Shown here: one piece after another, positions 26,681-37,100 of the stretch
Layout: each line of letters starts with the position of its first letter
How positions within the stretch are numbered: position 1 is the stretch's first letter
Source of the DNA: Stenotrophomonas sp. PS02298
GTDB taxonomy: Bacteria; Pseudomonadota; Gammaproteobacteria; Xanthomonadales; Xanthomonadaceae
Reading direction: 5' to 3'
DNA: 39,942 bases
Assembly (NCBI RefSeq): GCF_029959445.1
Contig: NZ_JASCOR010000024.1
Location: forward strand, 1-39,942
Made by a program: the position numbers and the translations under genes
Notes under the pieces: model-generated
Database searches by the model: none
The model's input: the letters and a program-made list of their open reading frames with translations, nothing else
What the model was told of the DNA's origin: nothing

Positions 26681-29600
26681 CTAGCGTCGGCGCGGGTCGT
26701 TCAATGCGGTCAGGAACGCGCGCAGCGAGGCCGGCTTCACCGGCTTGGTCAACACGCGGTAGCCACGTTCGCGGGCCATGCGCTTCAACTCATCGCGGCC
26801 ATCGGCGGTCAGCAATGCACCAGGCAAAGGACGGCGCGCGGCTTCGCGCAGGGCGAGCAGGGTGTCCAGGCCATCGAGCCGATCGTGCAGGTGGTAGTCC
26901 ACCAGCATCACATCGGGCTGTTCACTCAATTTCTCCAGCGCCATGTCCACCGTGCTGGCAGCGATGACCTCCACCTTCCAGCGGCCGAGCAAGGCGCGCA
27001 TGCCGTCGAGGATTTCCTGGTCGTTGTCCACGCACAGCACGCGCAGGCCGGCCAGCGAGTCATCACCACCAAAAGCGGTCGGCTGACGCGGCGCCGGCAG
27101 CGGTACTGCCGGTGTTTCCACCCGCGGCAGGGTGATCGAGAACATGCTGCCGTGGCCGGGTTGGCTGCGCGCGTTCAAACCGTGGTCAAGCAGGCGCGAG
27201 ATGCGCTGGCAGATCGACAAGCCCAGGCCCAGGCCCTGCTCGCCCCAGTCGAACGGCTGCTGGTAGCGATGGAACTCATTGAAGATCTGCTGCATGTGAT
27301 GCTCGGGAATGCCCGGGCCGGTATCCCATACCTGCAGTTCAACCTCGTCACCACGCACGCGCAGCGCCAGCACGATGCGGCCACTGCGGGTATAGCGCAG
27401 GGCGTTGGCCATGAAATTCTGCAGCACACGACGCAGCAGGCGTCGATCACTGCGCACCCAGGCAGTGCGTGCGAACACATGCAAGCGCAGGCCTCGCCCT
27501 GCCGCTACCGGCGTGTACTGTGCAGCGAGCTCGCGTACCAGCACGCTGGCATCGAACTCGCTGATGGTCGGGCGCAGGCCGCCTGCATCCAGTCGCGACA
27601 CGTCCAACAGACCATCCAGCAACTCTTCGGCCGCACGCAGGGAAGCATCCACACGCTCGGCCAGATGCCGCTGCTCGTCGGTCTCGTGCAGGCTGTCGCG
27701 CAGGGCCGATGCAAAAAGCCGCGCTGCATTCAGTGGCTGCAACACGTCATGGCTGATCGCGGCGAGGAAGCGCGTCTTGGATTGCTGCGCTGTCTCGGCT
27801 GCCTGCGAACGCTCGGCGACGCGCTGCTCCAGGGTTTCGTTGGCTTCCAGCAGCGCCTGCTCGGCATTCTTGAAATCCGTGATGTCGTTGTAGCTGGTCA
27901 CATAGCCGCCACCGGGCAAGGCCTGGCCACGCAGCTCGATCACCTTGCCATCGGCGCCGGTGCGTTCGAACACGTGCGGTGAACCAGCACGCATATAGCC
28001 GATACGGCGATTGATCTGCACTTCGGTATCACCCGAACCCAGCTCGCCGCGCTCGGCGTTGTAGCGGATCAGGTCGGCGACCGGGCGGCCGACGTAAAGC
28101 ATGCCGTCCGGGTAACCAAACATCTGCTGGTAGCGCCGGTTCCATGCGGTCAAGCGCATTTCCGGATCGACCACACTGACGCCTGCGCTGATGTTCTCCA
28201 GCGTGGTGGAGAGAATTTCGCGGTTGAAGCGCAGCTCCTGCCCCGCCTCATCCAGTACCGCCACCACTTCACCAAGATCCATGCCCGAGCCGCGCAGCAG
28301 GCTGGTCAGCAGCAGGCGCGCGGACGCTGCACCGATGGAGGCGGCGAGCAGGCGTTCGGTGAACTGCACCCAGACTCGGTCGGCGGCAGCGGCAGGTTGG
28401 AATTCACGCTCAAGCAACTGCGCCTGTTCGCCGAACGAGCGCCGCGCACGGTTGTCACCGATGACGCGCGTGGCCAAGGCCAGCAGATCGCGGACCTTGA
28501 CGTGCGCCGGCCAGTCACCGGCGACCACCGGCCGCTTGGCATAAGGATCCAGGAACGGTGCCGCGCGCAGGCGCTCGGCGACATCCGGGCGCCAGCGCAT
28601 CGACACCAGCAACATAGTCACGGTGTTGATCAGCAGCGACCAGAAGGTGCCATGGGTCAGTGGGTCCCAACCGGTCAGGCCGAACAACTGCTGTGGCCGC
28701 AACCAGTCGATGCCGAACGGCCCCTGCGTGAGCAGGCTCGCATCCAGCCAGCCGCCGTGGCTCAGCGCCGGCACCAGCAAGGTGTAGGCCCAGACCACAA
28801 AACCGACCAGCATGCCGGTTTCTACCCCGCGGCGGCTGGCGCCACGCCAGTACAGGCCACCGAGCAGGCCCGGTGCGAACTGCGCGACCGCGGCGAAGGC
28901 CATCAATCCGTAGGCGGCCAGCATGGTGTCGTCGTTGCTGCCGCGGTAATAGCCATACGCGACCAGCGCCAGCAGCACGATCGCCATGCGCCGGATCCAC
29001 AACACGCGCGAGGCGACATTGGCAGCCTCGCGGTGGTCGCCACTGCGCCGCAGCAGCAGCGGCATGACGAGATCGTTGCTGATCATCGTCGCCAGCGCGA
29101 TCGAGGACACGATGACCATGCCGGTGGCCGCGGAGAAGCCGCCGATGTAAGCAATCAAAGCGAGCGTTGTATTGCCGGCAAGCATCGGCAAGGCTAGTAC
29201 CAGGGTGTCGTCCGAGGCCAGGCCGGTGCCGAACATCGCCGCGCCGGCAGTGGCGATTGGCACGATCATCAAGGAAATCAGCACCAGGTAAGCACCGAAC
29301 ATCCAGCGTGCGCTGCGCACATCGCCGGCATTGCCGCACTCCACCACCGCGACGTGGAACTGCCGAGGCAGGCAGATCAGGGCCAGGAAACTGAGCAGCG
29401 TCTGCGAGACGAAGCCCACCGGCGGCATGCCTTCAAACAAGGTGCGTGCCGACTGCACCACCGACTCGCCGCGGTCGGTCAGCCACACATAGGCGAATAC
29501 GCCGATGGCGACCATGGCCAGTAGCTTGATCAGCGATTCGACGGCGATGGCCAGCATCATGCCGTAATGGTGCTCGGTGGCATCGACCTGGCGGGTACCG

Positions 29601-30121
29601 AACAGGATGGCGAACAAGGCCATCAGCAGCGAGACATACAGCGCCGGATCGGTCAGGAAACCCTTGCCGGCGGCATCCCCGGTCAGCACCTGCAGGCTCA
29701 TCGCCACGGCCTTGTACTGCAAGGCCAGGTACGGCACCACACCGATCAGGGCGATCAAAGCGACCAACGCCGCCAACCGCCGCGAGCGGCCAAAGCGCGA
29801 GGAAATGAAGTCGGCGATGGAGACCACGTTCTCGCTGCGGGCGATCAGCGCCAGCCGTTCGATGATCCGCCAGCCGAACATCAGCATCAGCAGTGGGCCA
29901 AGATAAATAGGCAGGTAGCCGATGCCGTAGCGCACCGCCGAGCCGACCGCACCGTAGAAGGTCCAGGACGAGCAATAGACCGCCAGCGCAAGGCTGTAGA
30001 CCACCGGCCGCAGCCACGGGCGGTCCGGATACAGCGGGCGACGATCACCCCACCACGCCACCCCGAACAGCAGCGCGGCATAGCAGAGTGAGACCAGGAG
30101 CAGGATCCAGCTGGAGACCAA
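26681..30121 (-). CDS. crbS: SLC5-STAC-PAS hybrid histidine kinase, CrbS/MxtR-type
   Basis: A 1146-residue membrane sensor. Residues about 1-510 form an SLC5 (sodium:solute symporter) module with about 13 helices. A STAC domain lies near 538-625 (VQFTERLLAASIGAASARLL). PAS lies at about 635-750. The HisKA H-box FLAAISHDVLQPLN has His791, and the ATPase boxes include NFMANALRY and DTGPGIP near 880-990. The C-terminal receiver has Asp1075 (MLVDYHLHD). This architecture is that of CrbS/MxtR, which with CrbR/ErdR controls acetate use. The start is a TTG at 30121-30119 with GGGAA upstream. An in-frame TAA lies seven codons before it and no ATG or GTG occurs within the first helix, so a UUG start is likely. 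The kinase may sense solute flux through its transporter part. Confidence 0.92.
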   Translation of the reverse strand: MVSSWILLLVSLCYAALLFGVAWWGDRRPLYPDRPWLRPVVYSLALAVYCSSWTFYGAVGSAVRYGIGYLPIYLGPLLMLMFGWRIIERLALIARSENVVSIADFISSRFGRSRRLAALVALIALIGVVPYLALQYKAVAMSLQVLTGDAAGKGFLTDPALYVSLLMALFAILFGTRQVDATEHHYGMMLAIAVESLIKLLAMVAIGVFAYVWLTDRGESVVQSARTLFEGMPPVGFVSQTLLSFLALICLPRQFHVAVVECGNAGDVRSARWMFGAYLVLISLMIVPIATAGAAMFGTGLASDDTLVLALPMLAGNTTLALIAYIGGFSAATGMVIVSSIALATMISNDLVMPLLLRRSGDHREAANVASRVLWIRRMAIVLLALVAYGYYRGSNDDTMLAAYGLMAFAAVAQFAPGLLGGLYWRGASRRGVETGMLVGFVVWAYTLLVPALSHGGWLDASLLTQGPFGIDWLRPQQLFGLTGWDPLTHGTFWSLLINTVTMLLVSMRWRPDVAERLRAAPFLDPYAKRPVVAGDWPAHVKVRDLLALATRVIGDNRARRSFGEQAQLLEREFQPAAAADRVWVQFTERLLAASIGAASARLLLTSLLRGSGMDLGEVVAVLDEAGQELRFNREILSTTLENISAGVSVVDPEMRLTAWNRRYQQMFGYPDGMLYVGRPVADLIRYNAERGELGSGDTEVQINRRIGYMRAGSPHVFERTGADGKVIELRGQALPGGGYVTSYNDITDFKNAEQALLEANETLEQRVAERSQAAETAQQSKTRFLAAISHDVLQPLNAARLFASALRDSLHETDEQRHLAERVDASLRAAEELLDGLLDVSRLDAGGLRPTISEFDASVLVRELAAQYTPVAAGRGLRLHVFARTAWVRSDRRLLRRVLQNFMANALRYTRSGRIVLALRVRGDEVELQVWDTGPGIPEHHMQQIFNEFHRYQQPFDWGEQGLGLGLSICQRISRLLDHGLNARSQPGHGSMFSITLPRVETPAVPLPAPRQPTAFGGDDSLAGLRVLCVDNDQEILDGMRALLGRWKVEVIAASTVDMALEKLSEQPDVMLVDYHLHDRLDGLDTLLALREAARRPLPGALLTADGRDELKRMARERGYRVLTKPVKPASLRAFLTALNDPRRR

Positions 30122-30244
30122 GGGTAGTTCCCGTGCGACTTAGCCGGGCCAGTGTAGCCATTCCCTCGATTCCCGGGCATCCAGCGGCCTTGTCAGCTCG
30201 GCGGCCGCGCAGAAGAACGCCCCGGCATGACCTGGGCGCTCGGA

Positions 30245-30850
30245 TCAATCACCAGCGATTACTTGGTAATAGCCGGTCATAGTGATGCACCAACCCTTGT
30301 TATCAAGCCGAGGATGGGTCAAGTCGTCACTGACGTTGGTGAAGTTATTGCCGACGCCAAGCTTGAAGAAGTCGGCACGACTGTCCAGCCAGGCCCCTTC
30401 GCCACGTCCCATGCGGTAGTCGCCGGGACGCGAAGCGAGCTTTCCGGCCATCTCCCATCGTTGAGACATTTGCCAGATGCCGTCCAACGACAACACATGC
30501 GAGCGCTGATCATCCGAGGCACCACCAACCTGTCCGGGTGATGCCAGCTCGTACAGATAGGTGTACCTGCCAAGTGCGGCCCAGCGGGAGCTGTCGTGCG
30601 GACGGTAGGCAAAGCCGGCATTGACCTCGGCCAAGCGGGCACCGTCCTGCGCGCTCAGGCTGTCGGATGTGTCGGAGTAATTGGCACACAAGGCCAGACG
30701 CCAGTCTTCGTTGACCTTGTAGAACAGACGATTGATGGTGACCCACTGTTCGCGCGCCTCTGCGCCGGTGCCACGCCGACACTCAAGTTTGCTCGACCTG
30801 TCGGTCCACTCATCGGCGTTGACCCCGATTGCATGCGAATCGGCATGCCT
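30245..30850 (-). pseudogene. Remnant of a large outer-membrane protein C-terminal barrel
   Basis: An open stretch of 201 codons without a plausible start reads like the C-terminal barrel common to very large repeat-rich surface proteins of proteobacteria. Segments such as GAEAREQWVTINRLFYKVN, GFAYRPHDSSRWAALGRYTY and GNNFTNVSDDLT align in order with my memory of that family (GAEERETW..., GYAYRP..., VGYNFTDFSDDLT...). Between WLDSRADF and KLGVGNNFTN the expected stretch of roughly 45 residues is missing, and the last 20 residues are diverged. A TGA at 30851-30853 bounds it upstream. It is probably a decayed fragment. A short functional gene is unlikely because there is no signal peptide. Confidence 0.65.
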
Positions 30851-30888
30851 TCAAATTCGTGCATTGACGATCAACTGAAAAGCATGAG

Positions 30889-31623
30889 CTAAACCGTCAA
30901 ACGGTAGCCAGCACCCCGAACTGCGCGGATCGGGAGGGTACAGCCGGTGGCCGACTGCACACGGTTACGCAAACGGTGGACCAACACTTCAATCCGGTGC
31001 GGATCAAAGCTCCAGGGCTGGTCGGTGAGGGCCGCAATCAGGCGCTCGCGGGCAACCGTTTCGCCTTGCGATGAGAAGAGCAAAGTGAGAAATGCGCGTT
31101 CGGCTTCGGTCAGCGCCAGTACCTGCGCATTGGGCCCACGCAGGTCCCAACTATCGGATTCCAGCGCCCAGCAAGGGGCACTGTCGGCCCCGCCAACCAC
31201 CATCAGCTGCGCCGCCTCACCGGGCAAGCGCCGGCGCAGGCTGTACAGCTTGGCAGCGAGGAATTCCGGCTCCGGACGATGTGGCAGGCACGCGTCAGCA
31301 CCAGCCCACAGGCCATCGGCAATCAGTTGCGGGGTGTTGGGGTCCACCAACAGGACAACCCCCAGATCATCACGGCGGCGCAGGTGTTCGACCGTCTCGA
31401 CCATACCGGCGCGTACCCAAGTGGTATCGATGACCACGATGTCGCAGGGAACGATCACCAGTTCGCGGTACAGCGCTTCAATACTGTCCAGGGCCTGGAT
31501 CTGGGCCCCATAGGGCAGCAGTGGCTGCAACAACTCCAGCTTGCCGACAATCCAGATACGCAATGGCGCCAAGGCCGTGGGATTGGCTGCGCCCACAGGC
31601 GCATAGTTCAGATCCGATGCCAC
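30889..31623 (-). CDS. OmpR-like winged-helix regulator with degenerate receiver
   Basis: A 244-residue protein. The C-terminal OmpR/PhoB winged helix is clear (about residues 160-244: LTEAERAFLTLLFSSQGETV, RIEVLVHRLRNRV, IRAVRGAGYRLTV). The N-terminal 130 residues have a receiver-like pattern with an Asp at IVVIDTTW. They lack the acidic pair after strand 1 (RIWIVGKLELL) and have His-Arg where the conserved Lys should be (CLPHRPEPE). Phosphorylation-independent activity or another input is therefore likely. The start is GTG at 31623 with AGGGAGAG upstream. No kinase gene adjoins it. Its target may have been the neighbouring, now decayed, surface-protein gene, but that is a guess. Confidence 0.8.
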   Translation of the reverse strand: MASDLNYAPVGAANPTALAPLRIWIVGKLELLQPLLPYGAQIQALDSIEALYRELVIVPCDIVVIDTTWVRAGMVETVEHLRRRDDLGVVLLVDPNTPQLIADGLWAGADACLPHRPEPEFLAAKLYSLRRRLPGEAAQLMVVGGADSAPCWALESDSWDLRGPNAQVLALTEAERAFLTLLFSSQGETVARERLIAALTDQPWSFDPHRIEVLVHRLRNRVQSATGCTLPIRAVRGAGYRLTV

Positions 31624-31729
31624 ACACTCTCCCTGTCGGGCGTCAGTAGACAGCCCACCTATTCTCGGGATTTTAGCCTAGCGTAATGTCAGTTATCGCC
31701 GAAACGAGGTACACACCGTTTTATGAATG

Positions 31730-31759
31730 GAATGGGCGGCCCTTTCGCGCCGCCCATTC
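31730..31759 (-). terminator. Strong hairpin downstream of S46 peptidase
   Basis: An 11-bp perfect stem GAATGGGCGGC / GCCGCCCATTC with an 8-nt loop lies 8 nt past the peptidase stop. The following - strand sequence is CATTCATAAAA, without a T tract, so it may be a transcript-stabilising end or an atypical terminator. Confidence 0.5.
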
Positions 31760-31767
31760 AGTCGCCC

Positions 31768-33915
31768 TTATTCGGCAGGTACGCCCATTTCCTGCAGCAG
31801 AGCGGGCGCCGGATACACCTTGGCCAACAGCCAACGCAGGTACCGCATGTCCACGTGCACGGCACGCTTGTAGCGCGGGTCGAACCACCAGCTGGCGCTG
31901 ACCGATTCCCAGTTGGAATCGAAGTTCAGGCCAATCAGCTCGCCCTTGGCATTGAGCACCGGCGAACCGGAGTTGCCACCGGTGGTGTCCAGGTTGGTCA
32001 GGAAGTTCACCGTCTGCGTCTTCAACGCTGGATCGGCGGTGCTGCCGAAATCGCCCTTGGCAATTGCCGCCAGCAGCGGCTTGGGCGCATCGAACGGCAC
32101 CGTGTTGGTGTTCTTCTCGACGATGCCCGCAACCGTGGTCACCGGCGAGTAGCTGACCGCGTCACGCGGATGCAGGGCCTCGACCTTGCCGTAGCTGATG
32201 CGCAGGGTGCTGTTGGCATCCGGGTATACCGCGCGGCCCTGGCTTGCGCGCCAGGCGAACAATGCCTGCATGTAGGACGGACGCAGACGCAGCTGCTCGC
32301 CCGCGCGCTCCTTGCTGTCGCGCTCGGCATTGAGCTGTGCCATCACCAGTGCAGAGGCCACCGACACCAGCGGATCGGCTTCGATGAAACCACCCTTGCG
32401 TGCGGCTTCGAAGCGCGAAAGACGCTGCGCTTCATCGCCGAGCTTTGTCTGTGCGTACAGTTCATCCAGATGCCTGGCCAGCTCGGCCGGGGTGCGACCG
32501 AACAGGTTGTCGTAATGCGAATCGCGCTGTGCATCGGGCAGCTGCTGGTAGCGGGTCAGCAATGCGGTGAGCAAGGCCTTCTCAACGGCCGGGTCGTAGC
32601 GACGCTGTACCTGCTTGAGCACACCTTCGATCAAAGCCTGGTCGCGCTGCTGATAGCCGGCTTCACGCTCGGCATCGGGCTTGAGCGACTCCACCCGCAA
32701 CCGCTCCAACAGCAACGCCGAACGCAGCAGCTGGGTCTGGCTGGACATCAGGGTGATCAGGAACTCGCTGCCGCCAACCGCGCTGTCCGCCGCCAGCGAC
32801 GCAAACAGTGCATCGATGTCGGCCTTGTACCTGCCATCGGCGCTGGCCAGCATGGCCTGTTCGTCCTGTGCACGCTGGGTCTTGGCATCGCTGCGCAGCA
32901 GGCCTTCCAGTTCACCGGCAGCGCGCTTGCGGTTGTTCTTCAACGACTGCAGCTGCGAAGCGTAGCGCGTGCGTGCATCGGCATTGCCCTTGCCCTGCGC
33001 TTCGATCACGTCGATCAGCTGTTGGAACACTTCCACGCGACGCGGCAGCACGGTGTCGATCTGGTTGGCGAACTCGGCGGCGGTGCGCAGGCGATAGGTG
33101 GTGCCCGGGTAACCGGCCAGCATCGCGTAATCACCTTCCTTCGGGCCATCCAGCGACATCTTCAGGTGCGCCGGCGGATGGTAAGGCACGTTGTCCTTGC
33201 TGTACGGCGCCGGCTTGCCATCCTTGCCGACGTAGGCACGCAGCAGGGTGAAATCGCCGGTATGGCGTGGCCACATGAAGTTGTCGATTTCATCGCCGTA
33301 GTTGCCGATCGCACGCGGCGGTGCATAGACCAGACGGATGTCGGTCAGCTCCAGCTGGCGGATGCGGTAGAAGTCGCTGCCGTAGTACATGTTGGCCACC
33401 GAGCAACGCACGCCGCCTTCGGCTTCGCAGTCGGCGACGATGCGCTTGCGCGCGCTCTCCACCGCGTCGTAATAGCCGCGACCGGTCTTGCCACGCGCGT
33501 CCTTGAGCACCTCGTCGGTGACCTTGTCGAAGCCGACCGTCACCAGCACCCGGTAATCGGGATTGGCAGCGCGCTCGTCGTCGCGGCCCTGGGCGATGAA
33601 GCCGTCATCGATGAAGTTGTGCTCCTTGCTGGCGTTGTACTGGATGACGCCATAGGCCACGTGGTGATTGGTCAGCAACAGGCCCTCGTCGGAGACGAAC
33701 GAACCGGTACCGCCACCGACACGCACCACCGCGCTCAACGGCGGCGCGGTGACATCGGCCAACTGCTTGGGGTCACCCTTGAAGCCGGCATCCTTCAGCG
33801 TCCTGGCCAGCTCCGGCAGCTGCGTGGGCATCCACATGCCTTCGTTGGCGTGGGCGGCAGCGGCGGTCAGGCTCATGCCCAGCGCCAGCGCGGCGGTAAG
33901 CGGTTTACGCGTCAT
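31768..33915 (-). CDS. S46-family dipeptidyl aminopeptidase (DPP7/DAP BII type)
   Basis: A 715-residue exported serine exopeptidase that releases dipeptides from peptide N-termini. The signal peptide ends AAAAHA (about residue 23) and is followed by the family start NEGMW. The triad is visible: His85 in TNHHVAYG, an aspartate in YGDEIDNFMW (Asp208 or Asp211), and Ser649 in TGGNSGSPVLN. A large helical insertion separates the halves of the chymotrypsin fold, as in Pseudoxanthomonas DAP BII. The S1-specificity position after GLNFD is Ser667, where DPP7 has Gly and DPP11 has Arg. This points to hydrophobic rather than acidic preference. GGAG lies upstream of the ATG. It is transcribed alone. Confidence 0.93.
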   Translation of the reverse strand: MTRKPLTAALALGMSLTAAAAHANEGMWMPTQLPELARTLKDAGFKGDPKQLADVTAPPLSAVVRVGGGTGSFVSDEGLLLTNHHVAYGVIQYNASKEHNFIDDGFIAQGRDDERAANPDYRVLVTVGFDKVTDEVLKDARGKTGRGYYDAVESARKRIVADCEAEGGVRCSVANMYYGSDFYRIRQLELTDIRLVYAPPRAIGNYGDEIDNFMWPRHTGDFTLLRAYVGKDGKPAPYSKDNVPYHPPAHLKMSLDGPKEGDYAMLAGYPGTTYRLRTAAEFANQIDTVLPRRVEVFQQLIDVIEAQGKGNADARTRYASQLQSLKNNRKRAAGELEGLLRSDAKTQRAQDEQAMLASADGRYKADIDALFASLAADSAVGGSEFLITLMSSQTQLLRSALLLERLRVESLKPDAEREAGYQQRDQALIEGVLKQVQRRYDPAVEKALLTALLTRYQQLPDAQRDSHYDNLFGRTPAELARHLDELYAQTKLGDEAQRLSRFEAARKGGFIEADPLVSVASALVMAQLNAERDSKERAGEQLRLRPSYMQALFAWRASQGRAVYPDANSTLRISYGKVEALHPRDAVSYSPVTTVAGIVEKNTNTVPFDAPKPLLAAIAKGDFGSTADPALKTQTVNFLTNLDTTGGNSGSPVLNAKGELIGLNFDSNWESVSASWWFDPRYKRAVHVDMRYLRWLLAKVYPAPALLQEMGVPAE

Positions 33916-34000
33916 TGGAACTCCAGCGGATTACAGAACAGCCGTGGACAGTAGCGGCCCCCGCTTGGAGCGGCAACCGCCAGCAGTCACGCCAACGCTT

Positions 34001-34124
34001 GTGGGAGCGGCGTAAGCCGCGAAGCCAGTGCAGCACGAACTCGTGACAGGATTGATCTTCGGCGTGGCCAATGCGTCAATGGCTGCGGTGGGAGTGGTGG
34101 CTTCGCGGCTGACGCCGCTCCCAC
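34001..34124. repeat. Inverted pair of GTGGGAGCGGCGT REPs
   Basis: GTGGGAGCGGCGTAAGCCGC (34001 onward, continuing GAAGCC) and its inverted partner at 34099-34124 enclose about 70 nt of unremarkable sequence, between tamB (stop at 34152) and the peptidase start. They match the pair at 2554-2668 and may fold into one long hairpin in the tamB 3' region. Confidence 0.8.
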
Positions 34125-34151
34125 AACATCCCACAGCACCCATGCTGCTGC

Positions 34152-37100
34152 TCAGCGCTCCGTGCGCCAGTTCACCGAGCCGCGGTTTTCGACCGTGGAC
34201 GATTCCACTTCGATGTCGAAGCCGCGCCGCAGCAGGTACTTCAAGGTGAGTACCGAGCCGCTGCCGATCAGTGACACGCCGTAGCCGATGTAGAGCTTGG
34301 GCGTGATGTACTTGCCCACGCCGATCACCGAACCGCCCAGCGCGCGTGACTGGCTGACGCCAGCATCATCGAGGCCGATCTTGGCGCCCACCTGTGCAGC
34401 AAGCAGGCCAGTGCCGGCCGACAATGCCGCCGATGCCGCGTTGACCTGCTGTGCCTGGTCGCTGCTGGCCATGCTCAGGCTGCGCCCCAGCACCAGATAC
34501 GCCAGCGATTCGGATTGCGACATCGCCGGATCCGACCACACGTCGACCTTGGGCTGCTGGGCACGGCCGGTGACATGGATGCCGGCGGTGATGTCACCAA
34601 TCGAGCGCTGTGCCTTGATGTTGATGCGCGGGTCGGAGACCACGCCGTAGTTCCACAACAGCTGGCCGTCGGTGATGGTCAGGTCCTGGCCGTAGGCCTT
34701 GTAGCGGCCACTGACTTCCAGGCCGCCGTTGGCGGTCATCTCGTGGCCCGGGCGCGCACGCACCTGCATCCTGCCGGTCAGCGCGCCCTTCAAGCCAAAG
34801 CCGCTCATCTTGACCTTGTCGCCGAGGCTGACGGTCAGGTCCATGTCCAGCGGCGAGGACGGGCCTTCTTCCGGGTCGACCGGATCCAGCACCACGATGT
34901 CTTCCGACGCCGAGGTGCCGCGATCCAGGCGTTCAAGATCCAGATCCGCCTCGGGCACATGCACGCTGCCACGCAGTTCCATCGCCGTGCCAGCCAACGT
35001 GAAGTCCAGATCCGGATTGGCCACCACCCGCAGTTCGCTGGTGTTGGCCATCAACACCTTGTCGCCGTGGATATGCAGCTGCAGGGGCTGTGCATCGCCG
35101 AACCAGGACAGGCCGCCATCCACCTGCAGCGTGCCTTCGCCACCGGTCTTGGTGGAGGCGCTGATGCGCGCCGAGCCATCGGGCTGGGCGATGAAGCTGC
35201 CCTTGCCTTCGCTCAGCGTCAGGCCCAACGCCGGGAATTCACCGGTGAAGTTGCTGAGCTTGGCCTCGCCACCCAGGGTCGGCTGCGAGCGCGTGCCGCG
35301 CAGGCTGACGTGGCCTTCGATCAAGCCTTGCGGGCGCACCAGGTCAGGCGAGAACAGCTCCAGCCAGTACAACCGCGCGATGTTCATGTACAGCTCGCCG
35401 GTGAGCGCCGCGCTGGGCTCCCAGCCGGTCTGCACCTTGGCATCGATGAAGCCGTCGCCCTTGAAGCCGACGCCGAGGTAGCCCTTGATGCTGTTTGGCA
35501 GCATGTCGACGTTCAACGAGAAATTGTCGTAACGCACCAGCTCGCCACGGGCATTGTCGCCCAGACGGATGCCGCCTTCGGCCGAGGCTACCTTGAAGCC
35601 ACCTTCCCAGGCATTGCCACGCGGACGGATGTTGCCATCCAGGGTGAGCTCGCCACGCAGGTACATGCGGCGGCCTTCATTGGGCGGCAGCCATGGCTGC
35701 ACCAGGGCAAGCGGCAAGGCATCGCCGCGCAGCTGCAGGCCTTCGCGCGGCCAGTTGGCGGCGATACACAGGGCACCACCGGTCTCCGAACCCAGACAGG
35801 CATCGGACAGGGTGAAGTTGCTGCCCTGCGCACTGAACGTGGCCGCCTGCCGCAGCTGCCATGGCGCGCCCTTGACCGGCGCGATCCGCAGCGAGGCCAG
35901 CTCGCCGCGCCAGGCCTGGCCCTGCTGGCGCACGCTGCCACTCAACGCCACCGCGCCCAGCTCATTGCGGGTATCGGCGTCCAGCTGCAGGTTCTGCACG
36001 CTGCCACGTGCATTGATGTTGACCTGGTCGAGCAGCATGCCAACCTCGATCGCGCTGCCGTGGATCGCCAGCGCGCCGTTGTTGCCCTGCCATGGCAGAC
36101 GGCCGTTGATGCTGATCTGCTGGGCCTTCCAATCGTCCCATTGCAGGCCATTGCCGCGCAGGTCGGCGGTGATGTCCGGCTGGCTGGGCGTGCCGTGCAG
36201 CTGCAGCGTGCCGGCCAGGCTGCCGGTGCCGCCGGGCAGCAGATCAGACAGGTGCAGCGGCTCCAGCCGCGCATCCACATCCAGACGGTCGCCGACCTTG
36301 CCCTTGGCCTCGATCTGGCTGTCACCCATCACCAGCCGCACATTGCCCTCGCCCTGCGTACCCTGCAGTGCGAGCTTGGCGCGTGCATCGACGCGACGGC
36401 CGCGCAGCATGCCGTTGATCTGCGGCACGTCCAGCGTGGCTTCGAAACGCATGTCGTTGCTGCCGGCCACGGCCGGCAACTGCTTGCCCTTGGAGGCCAG
36501 CGAGCCGGACAGGTTGCCTTCCCAGCCCGGCGCGAAATAACCGGGATCAAACTTGGACAGGCTTGCATCCACATCCCAGGCCAGCGTCGGTGCCCAGGCC
36601 GCCGAGCCCTTCAGTTCCAGCGAACCACCAGGCGTGCTCGCCTGCAGCCGTTCGATATGCGCCTGCTGGTCGTTGCCACGCACATCGAAATCAAGATTGG
36701 CGTCCTGCGCTTCGCGCGCCACTTCAGCCTTGCCAACGGCGGCCCAGTTCTTCAGGTTGCCGGCCACACCCAGCCGCGCCTCTTTCAGATGCAAGGGCAC
36801 CGGTGTGCTGTCCGGCGAACTCGGGTCCGGCTCGGGGGTGTAGGTCAGCTGGTTGGCCACCACCGCGAAGCGGAAGCCCGGGTTCTGCGCGTCGCTGAAA
36901 TCGGCGGTGCCCTGCAGCCGCACGCTGCCGCCGAAGGCTTCGGCAACCAGCGGCGCAACCGTCAGCACCTGCTTGTCGATGGCGACATTGGACGGCGCCA
37001 GCACCAGTTCGTTCTCGCCCTGGCGCACCCGGCCCTGCAACCGCGCCTGGCCACCGCGGCCACGCGCGTTGAAATCCAGCGCCAACGGTGCCGGTGCTTC

